A stretch of 64,000 bases of DNA, taken from the NCBI RefSeq assembly GCF_036850765.1, contig NC_089496.1:49962113-50026112 (forward strand). Reading direction: 5' to 3'. Position numbers and translations under genes: made by a program. The stretch is from Saccopteryx bilineata. Its lineage: Eukaryota > Chordata > Mammalia > Chiroptera > Emballonuridae. Each line of letters starts with the position of its first letter. The stretch's first letter is position 1. Shown one piece after another: positions 34,445-45,076 of the stretch. The notes under the pieces were generated by a model. That model saw only the letters and a program-made list of their open reading frames with translations. It did not search any database and had not been told where the DNA came from.

Positions 34445-35995
34445 TCTTTGTTCGTTTGGGCTGCTACATCAAAAGGCCACAGATCATCCACAACAGGAAG
34501 TTATCTCTCACAGACCACCCACAACAGGAAGTTATCTCTCACAGATCACCCACAACAGGAAGTTATCTCTCACAGACCATCCACAACAGGAAGTTATCTC
34601 TCACAGATCACCCACAACAGGAAGTTATCTCTCACAGACCACCCACAACAGGAAGTTATCTCTCACAGATCACCCACAACAGGAAGTTATCTCTCACAGA
34701 TCACCCACAACAGGAAGTTATCTCTCACAGATCACCCACAACAGGAAGTTATCTCTCACAGACCACCCACAACAGGAAGTTATCTCTCACAGACCATCCA
34801 CAACAGGAAGTTATCTCTCACAGATCACCCACAACAGGAAGTTATCTCTCACAGACCACCCACAACAGGAAGTTATCTCTCACAGACCATCCACAACAGG
34901 AAGTTATCTCTCACAGACCACCCACAACAGGAAGTTATCTCTCACAGACCATCCACCACAGGAAGTTACCTCTCACAGATCATCCACAACAGGAAGTTAT
35001 CTCTCACAGACCACTCACAACAGGAAGTTATCTCTCACAGAACATCCACAACAGGAAGTTATCTCTCACAGACCATCCACAACAGGAAGTTATCTCTCAC
35101 AGATCACCCACAACAGGAAGTTATCTCTCACAGACCATCCACCACAGGAAGTTACCTCTCACAGATCATCCACAACAGGAAGTTATCTCTCACAGACCAT
35201 CCACAACAGGAAGTTATCTCTCACAGATCATCCACAACAGGAAGTTATCTCTCACAGATCACCCACAACAGGAAGTTATCTCTCACAGACCATCCACAAC
35301 AGGAAGTTATCTCTCACAGATCATCCACAACAGGAAGTTATCTCTCACAGATCATCCACAACAGGAAGTTATCTCTCACAGATCATCCACAACAGGAAGT
35401 TATCTCTCACAGATCACCCACAACAGAAAGTTATCTCTCACAGACCATCCACAACAGGAAGTTATCTCTCACAGACCATCCACAACAGGAAGTTATCTCT
35501 CACAGACCATCCACAACAGGAAGTTATCTCTCACAGATCACCCACAACAGAACGTTATCTCTCACAGACCATCCACAACAGGAAGTTATCTCTCACAGAC
35601 CATCCACAACAGGAAGTTATCTCTCACAGACCATCCACAACAGGAAGTTATCTCTCACAGACCATCCACAACAGGAAGTTATCTCTCACAGACCATCCAC
35701 AACAGGAAGTTATCTCTCACAGTTATGAAGGCTGGGAGTCTGGGATCAGGGTGCCAGCACAGTTTGGTGAGGGCCCTCTTCCAGGTTGCAGACTTCTCTC
35801 TGTGTCCTCACATGGTGGAATAGGCTAAGGCTTGTTTTTAGAAGGGCACTAATCCCATTTATGAGGGCTCCACCCTCATGACTAAAGCATCTGCCAAAGA
35901 CCCCACCTCCACAGACTATCAATATACCTTCATAGCGGGCATTAGGATTTGAACACAGAGGTTTTGGGGGGACACATACATTCAGCCTATATTAG
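34445..35995 (-). mobile_element. MLT1-like LTR carrying a minisatellite expansion
   Basis: The left flank (CGTTTGGGCTGCTACATCAA) and right flank (GAAGGCTGGGAGTCTGGGAT, AGAAGGGCACTAATCCCATT, TCCACCCTCATGACTAAAGC, GGGGGGACACATACATTCAG) are the two parts of one reverse-oriented MLT1-type LTR. The segment between them, which in the LTR spans the region around its poly(A) signal, has been replaced by the 31-bp array at 34478-35722. Confidence 0.85.
34478..35722. repeat. 31-bp minisatellite, forty units
   Basis: A tandem array with unit core CACAACAGGAAGTTATCTCT plus CACAGACCACC or variants (CATCC for CACCC, GATC for GACC). The first CACAG starts at 34478 and the last at 35718. The 1,240-base interval is exactly 40 x 31, so I see no insertion or deletion. 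Variation is by single substitutions only. Because 31 is not a multiple of three and the unit lacks stops in the + frames, two long frames (34435-35823, 34448-35728) appear; they are not genes. Confidence 0.97.
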
Positions 35996-35999
35996 TGAA

Positions 36000-36798
36000 T
36001 TTGTTAGCTATTGCTTGATCACAAAGGATAGTGAACCTGGTGACTTCAAACAACACACTGTATTATCTCATAGTTCTTGTGGGTCAGGAGTCTGCACATG
36101 GCTTATCTGGGTCATCTGCTCAGGCAGGGCAACACGCAAGGTGTCAGCCAGGGCGGGGGTGCTCGTCAGAGGCTCCACTGAAGGAGGATCTTTTCCCATC
36201 TCTCATTGAATTAATTTCCAGGGGCTGTAGGATGCCCGATCCTGCAGTCTCAGAAATTAATTGATTCTTCAAAGCCAGCGGTGGAGACAGACACTAGTAA
36301 GACAGATGCCACGCTCTTCTGTTATCACAAGCACCCCATCACCTTCACCCCAACACATCGATTAGAGAAGCAAGTCGCAGGTCTCGTCACACTCAACGGG
36401 AGAGGATTACACAACCGGCTGCCCACCAGAGACAGGAAGCAAGGGGCCACAGTAAAGGCTGTCTAAAGTCACCGTCATGCCACCAGCAGGTAGTGGAGTC
36501 ACTTACAAATCTAAAACCCTGTGTTCGGATTCTCATCTCAGCTATACCTCTACCCACTGGGGCGATCTTAGAGAAATGTAACTTCACCACTCTTAGCCTC
36601 CTCACTTCAAAAAGATAGTTCTGCATCCAACTGATCATTCTGGTGGCTTTCAGTTTCAACCGTACTCTGTAATCGGCGAATACAGGGCAACTCCTACCTC
36701 CGCACCTCACGCTCGGGAAGCGGGAGTGGCGCTCTCCCTGTGTCCTCCTGCTGGGGACCCACTCGCCATCTCACTATTCCCTCTGCTCCTCCCCACAG
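36000..36798. other. Intron 5, last part
   Basis: Includes a probable MIR at about 36480-36610 (GATTCTCATCTCAGCTATAC, CTTAGAGAAATGTAACTTCA). The rest is unrecognised up to exon 6. Confidence 0.4.
36480..36610 (+). mobile_element. MIR fragment
   Basis: GGTAGTGGAGTCACTTACAA, GATTCTCATCTCAGCTATAC, CACTCTTAGCCTCCTCACTT in MIR order. Confidence 0.55.
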
Positions 36799-36875
36799 CG
36801 TCATCTATGCCATCGTGATCCGAACCATTTGGATTAAAAGCAAAACTTCTGAGATGGTGATTTCCAACTGCTCAG
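36799..36875 (+). CDS. NPSR1: NPSR1 exon 6 (end of TM5, start of third intracellular loop)
   Basis: This short 77-bp exon is too small to be found by open-frame length alone. I located it by the acceptor CTCCCCACAG (ending 36798), the donor GTAAATC (from 36876) and protein similarity. The first base completes Ser227. Then come 25 codons equivalent to human 228-252, including VIYAIVIRTIWIKSK and VISNCS, followed by one base of Asp253. Changes from human (IMYG to VIYA; KTYET to KTSEM) lie at the membrane-cytoplasm boundary and in the third intracellular loop. The flanking introns are 11.5 kb and 6.6 kb. Confidence 0.95.
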
Positions 36876-38040
36876 GTAAATCTCTAACCTGAATTACCCA
36901 GCCCTCGGCTGATGTCACCTCTGGAGAGGGTTTCCCCCAGCAAACACGAGCCTGGGCTCTGAGTAGAACATGCCTGCACTGTCATATTGGCGCCTGGGGG
37001 CAGACCCGACCCACGGGAGGCTGCCCCAGGGAGGCCCTGCCTTCCCCACCCGGCCTCCCTGGAAACTGGGAGGGGGCAAGGGCACTTCCAGCCTGGCCAG
37101 GCTGTACCAGCAGAGGGTCCTGCTAAGCAGCCTCTGAGCCAGAATTCAGGGCCACCCCAGCCTCTCAGGCCTGGTTATGAGGAGGACACTGGGGTGAAAA
37201 GACAGGACTGTCCCAAGAAAACACCGAAACTCTGGAGTAGACATCTGTGATGGGCTGAGTTCACAGATGGAGAGAGCTGCCATTGATCCACAGAACAGCC
37301 TGGACCCCCTCCGGAGTGCAGAGCAGATGGCAGTCTGAGAAGCCGTATCCTCTGCATCTTATTCATATAGTATTTCCTATCTGCCATCACCGCCAAGCAG
37401 CTCAGGAGTTGGCCAGGAGACACGCTCTCCGGTGGTGTTAGCATGCCGGGCTGATCACTCAGCCACGGGGGTGTCAGCCACGATCAGTGTGAACTGAAGT
37501 TCACCTGGTAAACGCAGGCTGCAAAATTCAAGTCATCATTAGTTTAACCACTGTTCTCACTGGCAAATATGTCTAGTTGCTCCCCCCTCAAAGGAAAGCA
37601 GGAAAATGAACTATGTAATACATGATCAGTAGACTTTCCCACAAACAAGTGTGGAGGGCAGGGGGGTAGAGAAGATGGGGTTCCCACACTTGTGCGTCGT
37701 TATCTTTCATAAGCCAGCATGCTCATGATGTGCAGGGGTACCTATCCACGCCTACGAGATAGCAGATGTATTGCATGGGGGCAGGAGATGGGGGAGGCGC
37801 AGCCATGGAAAGACAAAGTATAACATCTGGATATAACTGTGTCTGGCCCTTATGACTTGGAAGACAGGATGTGATTCCTGCTCTATCCAAATGGCATGTT
37901 GAACAAAGCAGAGTGAGGTGGGCAGAACAGCTTTGGAGGAGGAGCTGGGTTTGGGTTCTGTTGACTTAGGATAAGCCCATGAACTGCTCTTAGCACCTTT
38001 TTCATCAGTACACGTGGGTAACACGGGCTTCTCTGCCAAC
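36876..38040. other. Intron 6, first part, nothing recognised
   Basis: Mixed composition. Short frames only; no recognised RNA or repeat. Confidence 0.35.
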
Positions 38041-38044
38041 AACT

Positions 38045-39260
38045 ACATTTAGTGAAAGATATAAAGAACTTCTTGGGGGGAAAAAAAAGTAAAGACGTAA
38101 GTAAATGAATCTTCCAGCATGTTCGTGGATAGTAAGATTCAATAGCATAAAGAGATGTCAGTTCTCCCCAGCCAATCTACAGTTCCAATCAAAATTGAAG
38201 TGGAGTATTTTATTGAGCTTGACAAGCCAATTTTGAAATGTACATGAAAAATTTAAGAGCCAAGAACAGCGAGGGTACTGCCGAAGAAGTGGGACAAGAT
38301 AGGAGAGGTGTACTGTACTAAATATTAAGATGGAGCATAAAGTCAGAGTGACCAATAGGGTGTGGTATTGACACAATACAGTAGACAAAGAGAAAATACA
38401 ACAGCCCCGAAACAGAACTACATGTATATGCAAACTTGTTATATATCAGAAGATCAGAGGGAAAGAAAGAAAACTGGATTTTCACCTCAATTCATAGGCA
38501 AACAAATTTAAGGTGAATTCAAGACTTAAATGTGAAACGTCTGACTATTAAAACTTATAAAAGAGGCCTGACCTGTGGTGGCGCAGTGGATAAAGCATTG
38601 ACCTGGAAATGCTGAGGTCGCCGGTTCGAACCCTGGGCTTGCCTGGTCAAGGCACATATGGGAGTTGATGCTTCCAGCTCCTCCCCTCTTCTCTCTCTCT
38701 CTGTCTCTCTCTCTCCTCTCTCTCTCTCTCTCTTTCTCTCTCTCTGTCTCTCTCTCTCCCTCTCTAAAAATGAATAAATAAAAATTTTAAAAAAACTTAT
38801 AAAAGAAAAGGCGATATCCTTATGACATTACAGTAAGGAAGGATTTCTTAACCAAGGAACAAGACACATTAAGCCATAAAAGAAATGATGGATACATTTG
38901 ACTTTGTTAATACATTAAAAATCAAGCCACAAAGGGTAAGAAATTTTGTGCAACACATTACCTGGGAAAAGCTTAGTATCCAGAATTTATGTAGAAGTCC
39001 TAAAAAAAAAAAATCAAAGAAATTTTTAAAAAGATAAATAGGAAAAAACTGAGCCAGACACAGGCATTTTACAGAAGGAAAAAGGAGTAATGGCCACAAA
39101 TAAGATTCTCAACCTCACTGATAATCAGAAGAGTACACATTTAAATCTGTTAGATACAATGTTTTACCCACAGGATTAATAACAATTTTAAAGTCTGATA
39201 TTTCTAAGTGTTGACAAAGACATCGAGCTCACGGTTTACTTGGCAATATTACTTCTCAAA
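38045..39260 (+). mobile_element. Old L1 ORF2 3' region split by a SINE
   Basis: CTACAGTTCCAATCAAAATT, AAGCCAATTTTGAAATGTAC, ACCAATAGGGTGTGGTATTG, TAAAAGAAATGATGGATACA and CACTGATAATCAGAAGAG read in ORF2 order on both sides of the SINE at 38564-38791. Confidence 0.75.
38564..38791 (+). mobile_element. Short tRNA-derived SINE with (CT)n
   Basis: Starts AGGCCTGACCTGTGGTGGCG, has box B-like GGTTCGAACCC, a shortened body, a long CT-rich run and an A-rich tail. A perfect 14-bp duplication AAAACTTATAAAAG lies at 38550-38563 and 38792-38805. It shares the CTGACC head with the second SINE family but lacks the repeated CACCAGCTTGAG modules, so it may be a separate subfamily. Confidence 0.88.
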
Positions 39261-41850
39261 AACTCAGTAGGCTTCTGATCTATTTGCTTCTGGTCAGTTT
39301 CATGGGCCAGCAACCATAGCCAAAAAAAACCTTTGTTAATAGAACTCACAGGTCTGACTTGTCCTTCGCTTCCTCAACCAGTTCCTGTCTTTCAACTTAA
39401 TAGATGCTAGCTTGAGGCCACCAGAAACAGCAGGTGAGGGGCAGCGTCCTTGGTCTGATCGCTGCCTCAGTGATAATTGATAATGGGCCTCTGCTGCTCA
39501 CAACCTGTCAATGTTGTAGCTTAATCTGTGGGCCAGGGCCAGTTAGCTCCCTTATCATTGTATCTATCCATATGTATTTCCATTGGTTTTGTTTCTCTGG
39601 AGAGCACTGACCACTACACCAACCTTGTCCTTTGGGTTTTAGGCTCAGTAGGGACACCATCTGCCTTCCCAAGTATCACGTGTGACAGTGCTGCCCAATG
39701 GCTCTCTAGCATCCCAGTTTCTAGTATCAGGTTTCTGGCCACCTGCCGCCTGCCCACCAGACCGATGCCACACGGATCAGGTTTTCAGTACAATAGCACT
39801 TCAGATGCAGTACCAAATTCTGCTTCCATTAAGGAAACATTAGCAGCTACAACAGAGAAGCCCAAAATACTGTAGCCCTAATGGAACAGAAGTTTGGGTT
39901 TTGCTCAATCAAAGGCCAGTTGACAGTAAAGGTCAAAGACAAGGGCACTGATCCACACCGGTTTTCAATAACACAGCAGATTGAAGAATCCACCACCCAG
40001 AACAGATGGCTACTAAGGCGTCCCTCTGCATCAACACCCAGCAGGCGGGGTGGGGAGAAGACACCATGGTGGATTGCTGGGGGGGGGGGGGGGCGGTATC
40101 TGCACCAGGCCTGGGTCTGGTATACAAAGGTTCTTCCTGTGTTCCCATAGGCAGAACTTAGTCACATGACTACAGCCTGCTGAAAAGGAGGCTGGGAAAT
40201 GTAGTCTAGCTGTATGCCCCTGGGGGAAAAGGAGAGGGTTTGATGGAAGCTAACCTGTCTCTGCCACAATGATTTTAGGCCTCATCAGGGGTCCTGGTTC
40301 TGCCTGAGCCGAGGAGCTGAGGAACAGAAAAGGCTGTGAGCTAGGTCCGTTGGGTCATACATCCCCACAGCTAGCTGTGACCTCTGGGACTGCTAGAAGG
40401 TCAAAAAAAAAGAAAAACCACCCTAGGGCAAGAAGTAGCCAACATGCCACAGTTGAGCAGAAATATGTAATACGTGGGTTATATTTGTAGATAAGGAGGC
40501 TGTCAACGATCAGAAATCAAAAACGAATGTCAAGTTTAAAAAAAATTTTTTGCCATCAGATATACCTTCTAAAAATATTTAATTTTGAAAATCAACCTGA
40601 AATAGATAAAGTTCTCAACACATGGAAAAAATATACAAAGTTCCCAACATACGAAAAATATTCAAACTATTACTAGGTAGACTTCCTTGTTAACAAACTA
40701 AATCGCCTGCACTCATTACAGGTCCGCAGCCGGCTCCCCTACCGCCAGGGGTAAATTCTGCCTGGTTTTAAAATCCCAGGACAACACTCCCCCCCCCCCC
40801 CCCCCCCCATTCTGTGTTCAACCCGCAGGAGTGGATTCCCAGTGGCGCCACAAGGGGCAGCAGTGTGGGGCAGGTGAGGCGGCACTGGCCACTTGGGGAC
40901 TGACTTCCAGCGTGGGCCCCGGGGACTCAGACCAGAACTAAACATCCCGAGGCAATTTGCCGAACTCAATGGACCTGCCCTCCCTAAGCTCCCCCAGTTA
41001 TTAATGCACAGTGACGGCTGAATTGGACTGCTTTTCACTCCAGCTCAGGGCCCCCGACCAGGTAGAATTAATCCTTTTATCTCCCAATAAAGGAGAAGCA
41101 GCAGCATTTTGTCGTGGGGCTGTCTTTGAAGAGCCTTCTTTAGGAGCTGGAGGCTTTGCATGTCCTCAGTGGTCAGGTCAAAGATGCCCCTCGCTGAACT
41201 CGCCTGGAGATTAAAGGGCAGGTTGTTGGTTATATTGTCACCCAGCTGCCCTGTGGAAAGGCCTGAACGTTTCCACTGAAAGCATGTTTCAGATCACCAA
41301 AGCCATTCTGGAGAACTTTTCTGAAAAACCAGCTAGGTCTTCCGGGCCATTCAGTCTAGGAGTCAGCTGCTACTCTTAGCAAATGAGGACACTTTGTAAG
41401 GATACAATTTGGTCTGCTGTCCCTTCTGCTTGCCTCCCGTGGGTCTAATCCTCCCTGATAATTTTTGGATGTCTATAATTCCTATGCACAGATAACAATG
41501 TAGCACACACAATAAACCGTCTAAATATAGTAACACCTTCTGTCCACTTCCATAAAGGCAGCTCCCATTCCTCCTGAAACACAGTTGAAACCCCATTCAT
41601 CCGACTCATCCGGTGGAACTGACACACGCAGCATGGGGTCTGACAACAGTTCTTTATTTTTAATCCTCGAGATAACTGTGAACTTGGTGTTTCATGTCTC
41701 ATTTTTAAAACTGGGGCTGGAAACAGGAGGCAGCTTGCCTGTGGTCACTCAGCTAGCAGTTGGTATAGCCGGGGCTGTGTTCGGGTCTGACACCGGAGCC
41801 TGTGCCTTTCCCGGGATACCACCCTGGAACCTGGGTGTCTCGGCCTGGGC
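39261..41850. other. Intron 6, unrecognised, with homopolymer runs
   Basis: Contains a G run at about 40080-40094 and a C run at about 40790-40809. No gene recognised. Scattered open frames lack similarity. Confidence 0.35.
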
Positions 41851-41859
41851 ACCATCAGC

Positions 41860-42061
41860 ATTCAGGACCGGACACTTCCTTGTTGTGGGGTGGGGGGGGG
41901 CTGTTCTATGCACTGAAGGATGTTTCAGAACAGCCCGGCTCCTACCTGTTATGTGCTAGTAATAATCTCCCCCCAATGCAACAACCAACGATGTGTCCCC
42001 AGACATCGTCCAAATAACCTCAAGGAGGGGAGCAGTATTGCCCCCAGTTGAGAACCATTGC
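41860..42061 (-). mobile_element. MER5-like hAT-Charlie relic
   Basis: Ends with AGTATTGCCCCCAGTTGAGA then ACCATTG. Earlier text (ATGTGTCCCCAGACATCGTC, GGATGTTTCAGAACAGCCCG) follows a reversed MER5A-type element. Confidence 0.75.
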
Positions 42062-43483
42062 TTTCGATGCATCGGAAGCATCTGCTTCCTTATACCACTG
42101 AAGTTTCGTGGTCCTGTGACAAGCACAGATTAATGTGAAGGTCTAATACAAGACATGCATTAAGAAGTAAAGAATCAATTACAATCAGCATGTCGGCTCA
42201 CTGCACATGAAAAGCCCCTATTCCTATTATTCCTGAGAGCGGTGGGGGAGCGGCTCTCTCCTCCGTCCGCGCGTGGTGTCTGTCTCTCTCTCGTGTTGTC
42301 CAGCTTTGTGGGGTGTGTGGGATCTTTCACGCCGAATTGCAAGTTCCCGGACAACAGGAGGTCTCTCTTTTAGCCTATTCTGTTCCGTTCTAGCAGATGT
42401 GTGATGCTTAGGGGATTTGGACTTGATTGGAGTGGAGGGGGGTCAGAATAGTGCCAAAGTAACCATACCAGTTCCCAAAGGGGTTGAAATAAACTTTAAA
42501 CGTGAAATCTTAACAATGTAGGGAAGACACGTGAGCACAGTATCCAGCCTCTAGGATACAAGTGCCCTGCCCTGTGTGACTCAGATGCCCGGGGTGGGCC
42601 TCTGACCTGGGCCACCACTAAGGTTGTGCCCATTGAGCCCGGATCAATGGCAACCAGCTGAAGGTGCATGGGTTGGCATCCTACCCATGCTTCCTTCAGT
42701 GAGGGTATGCTCTGGGCAGGGCATGCTTCCAGAGGAAGGGCCCCTTCCCCCAGTAAAAACTCCTGCACAGCACCAGGGGACCTCGCACCCAACATCTGCA
42801 CCCCAAATTTCCCAGCTCCCTGCTCCCTTCACTAGGAGCAATTACACTGAAGGCTGCCTGCGCTCATCAACGTTCATTTTACCACTGCTTGACTGGAGAG
42901 GGGTTTGTGTTCATTCATTCAAAAAATACCCGTCACTCATTAAGTTCGGGGAATACAGGAATGCGGGGGGGGGGGGTCCTGTCTCCATCAAGCTGATATC
43001 CCAGTGGATTTTATGTTTATCTTTAGGATGTTTTTGTTTGTTAATATCCCCCTGGTTTGAGCTTTTGTCACAGTGGAGTTTCTAAGTTAGATGCACGAGT
43101 CAGATGCAGGAGATAGTTGGGGGGGGGGGTAACTAGTCTAAGAAAATGGCTTTGCCCTCGGTTGCCAGAGCAACCGGATGGGTGTCTCTGCACCGTCCCT
43201 CATGGTCCCGTGGCTCATTCCAGCTTCAGCTGGCTCGGCATCCAGCCAAGCCTCCTGAGACTCTGGATGTCCCAAAATATTTGCACTTTCTATTAAGCTG
43301 CAAACTGAGCAGTTTCCAGCATCCAGCCCCGAGCCATGGTTACTCTGAAAACGTCCGGGGAGGTCCTCCCGGGCCCGGGTGAGCAGGATAGAAGTGGTCC
43401 CGTGACGGCTGTGGAGCTGACTTTCAATGTATGTACTGGCAGAAACAGCACTTCATTTTCCCGTTTGCTTTTCATGTCCACAG
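42062..43483. other. Intron 6, last part, nothing recognised
   Basis: Mixed sequence with G runs near 42965 and 43120. Overlapping frames on both strands are unsupported. Confidence 0.35.
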
Positions 43484-43570
43484 ACGGAAAACTGTGCGCC
43501 AGCTACAACCGGGGGCTCATCTCAAAGGCCAAAATCAAGGCCATCAAGTACAGCATGGTCATCATCCTCG
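43484..43570 (+). CDS. NPSR1: NPSR1 exon 7 (third intracellular loop, start of TM6)
   Basis: This 87-bp exon has an acceptor TGTCCACAG ending at 43483 and a donor GTAAGCA from 43571. Two bases complete Asp253, 28 codons correspond to human 254-281, and a last G begins Ala282. It carries the basic segment SYNRGLISKAKIKAIKYS, a typical G-protein-contacting end of loop 3, and then the start of TM6 (MVIIL; human IIIIL). Intron 7 is only 416 bp, so exons 7 and 8 are close together. No disruption is seen. Confidence 0.96.
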
Positions 43571-43986
43571 GTAAGCAATGTCCCCGCTCGTGCTGCGGAG
43601 CTGTGCGAGGGTTCCAAAAGCACACTTGTCCCCAGGACCCGGTGGGGGAGAGCCCGCAGGGGAAGGGGCTTTGTCTACGGACACACTTCCGCCTCTGTCT
43701 GATTCGAGAGGAATGTGTGGAACTTCTCCAGAAGTTCCCAAACTTTCAATCAAGAGTCACAGCAGTGGTCAAGTGGGACCCCCTCTTCACAGAGGGACGG
43801 GCTCCAGGGACGCACCTGCAGGGGTGTGTCTGTGCGTCTCTGTGTGTATGTAAGGAAACATGACATGAAGGTTCCCACACACAACTGTTTCAAGTATTTC
43901 TGAGGAATCCCGGTTGCTAAGGAACGGGTCCCGGGTCCTGGGTCCTGGCCTCTCGGGGAGCTCATGGTTCTCCCCCCCCCCCCCAG

Positions 43987-44167
43987 CCTTCATCTGCTGC
44001 TGGAGCCCGTACTTCCTCTTCGACATGCTGGACAATTTCAGCCTCCTTCCGGACACCAAGGAGCGCTTCTACGCCTCTGTGATCATTCAGAACCTGCCAG
44101 CCTTGAATAGCGCCATCAACCCCCTCATCTACTTAACCTTCAGCAGCTCCTTCCGCCTCCCCCGCAG
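43987..44167 (+). CDS. NPSR1: NPSR1 exon 8 (TM6, third extracellular loop, TM7, start of tail)
   Basis: This 181-bp exon follows a C-rich tract and CAG ending at 43986. It encodes the rest of Ala282, 59 codons (human 283-341) and two bases of Arg342. The CWxP switch of TM6 is present as FICCWSPYF (Trp287-Pro289). The NPxxY motif of TM7 is present as NPLIY (326-330). The residues after NPxxY depart from human: LTFSSSFRLPRR replaces CVFSSSISFPCR, removing two cysteines. The donor is AG|GTCAGG, with C at the unfavourable +3 position. If intron 8 were retained, the frame would run 25 codons to a TGA at 44244-44246. Confidence 0.95.
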
Positions 44168-44639
44168 GTCAGGGGCGTGCCAGCCACTCCCCGGGGGCGG
44201 GGGGAGTCTTCCTCGTCCCAGCGCTCCCCACACGGGTTATAGATGAGACACTTGAGGGTCAGGAAGGTCCAGCTAGTTCAACAAAGGGAAACGCAGACCC
44301 AGGCCAGGGCCCGTGCCCTGGGTCTCACGCCACATCACCTTCTCGAGCAATCGTCACCAGGTCACAGAGAGAAGACCTTTCTTTGGTTCCAACATCTGCA
44401 CCCGAAGTGCCTCCACACACAGCAGGGACAGAGTGTGAGTGCCACTTCACAGAGGGGCAGACGAAGGCCCACCCGGCTAAGGGACACGACTGAGGCTGTC
44501 GGAGTAGTTAGTCGCAGACCTGACCTATCTTCCTCCCACAACTCCTCAGTCATTTTGCTGTTTTTCAGCTGCTTGCCGGCACAAGCCACAGGGGCTGGGA
44601 GGAGAAATTCATATAAAATAGAATGATAGCAGGGTTGTA

Positions 44640-44905
44640 GGCTGGGTTTCATCCCAGTAGCTGAGGCTCAAATTCTGCCACTGCGGACTCATAGCTCTCT
44701 GTGACCTTGGACACGTTATTTAACTTCCATAAACGTCCGCTTGCTCACCGGTAAAATGGGGCCAAGAGCAGCGGCTCCCTCTTGGCCAGTGATGTCTGTT
44801 CAGTGGGCTCTGGTAGGAACCAGAGGAAGGAGGGGATGTAATTAGTGCAGATGGAAAGTCGGGCGTGTGACACAGAAAATGCTTAGCACAGTGTCCGCTC
44901 CTTAA
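44640..44905 (+). mobile_element. MIR element in intron 8
   Basis: AGGCTCAAATTCTGCCACTG, TCTGTGACCTTGGACACGTT, CCGGTAAAATGGGGCCAAGA and AAAATGCTTAGCACAGTGTC match MIR along most of its length. It ends about 80 bases before exon 9. Confidence 0.85.
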
Positions 44906-44985
44906 TACAGTCTCCCTAACTGTTCTCTCTGAACGTTCCTACTTCCCTGTGTGTCAAGTCAAATTATTTTCCGACTCTGCTCTAG

Positions 44986-45076
44986 GGCGCAAAGGTCACA
45001 GGATTCCAGAATGACTGGGCCAGCGAGAAACGAGCAGCACGAAATGCAGGTTCTGTCCAAGCCAGAGTTCATCTAG
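44986..45076 (+). CDS. NPSR1: NPSR1 exon 9 (isoform A-type C-terminal tail and stop)
   Basis: This is the terminal coding exon, 91 bp to the TAG stop. The acceptor is CTGCTCTAG ending at 44985. One base completes Arg342, then 29 codons give a tail that opens with AQRSQDSRMT and ends with HEMQVLSKPEFI, matching the human isoform A ending at residue 371. The middle of the tail is changed (GPARNEQ here; FRERTER in human). With exons 3-8 the total is exactly 273 residues, colinear with human 99-371. This is the A-type last exon. I did not find an equivalent of the alternative human B-type last exon, but I could not search for it systematically. Confidence 0.95.

Noticed and set aside
34478..35722. 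CRISPR-like regular repeat array
   Set aside because: There are no unique spacers. Units are contiguous near-identical 31-bp repeats, and the host is a mammal.
34435..35823. 462- and 426-codon repetitive open frames
   Set aside because: They are produced by the 31-bp tandem array. A 31-bp unit cycles through all three frames, giving a 31-residue protein period; the array is LTR-derived and non-coding.
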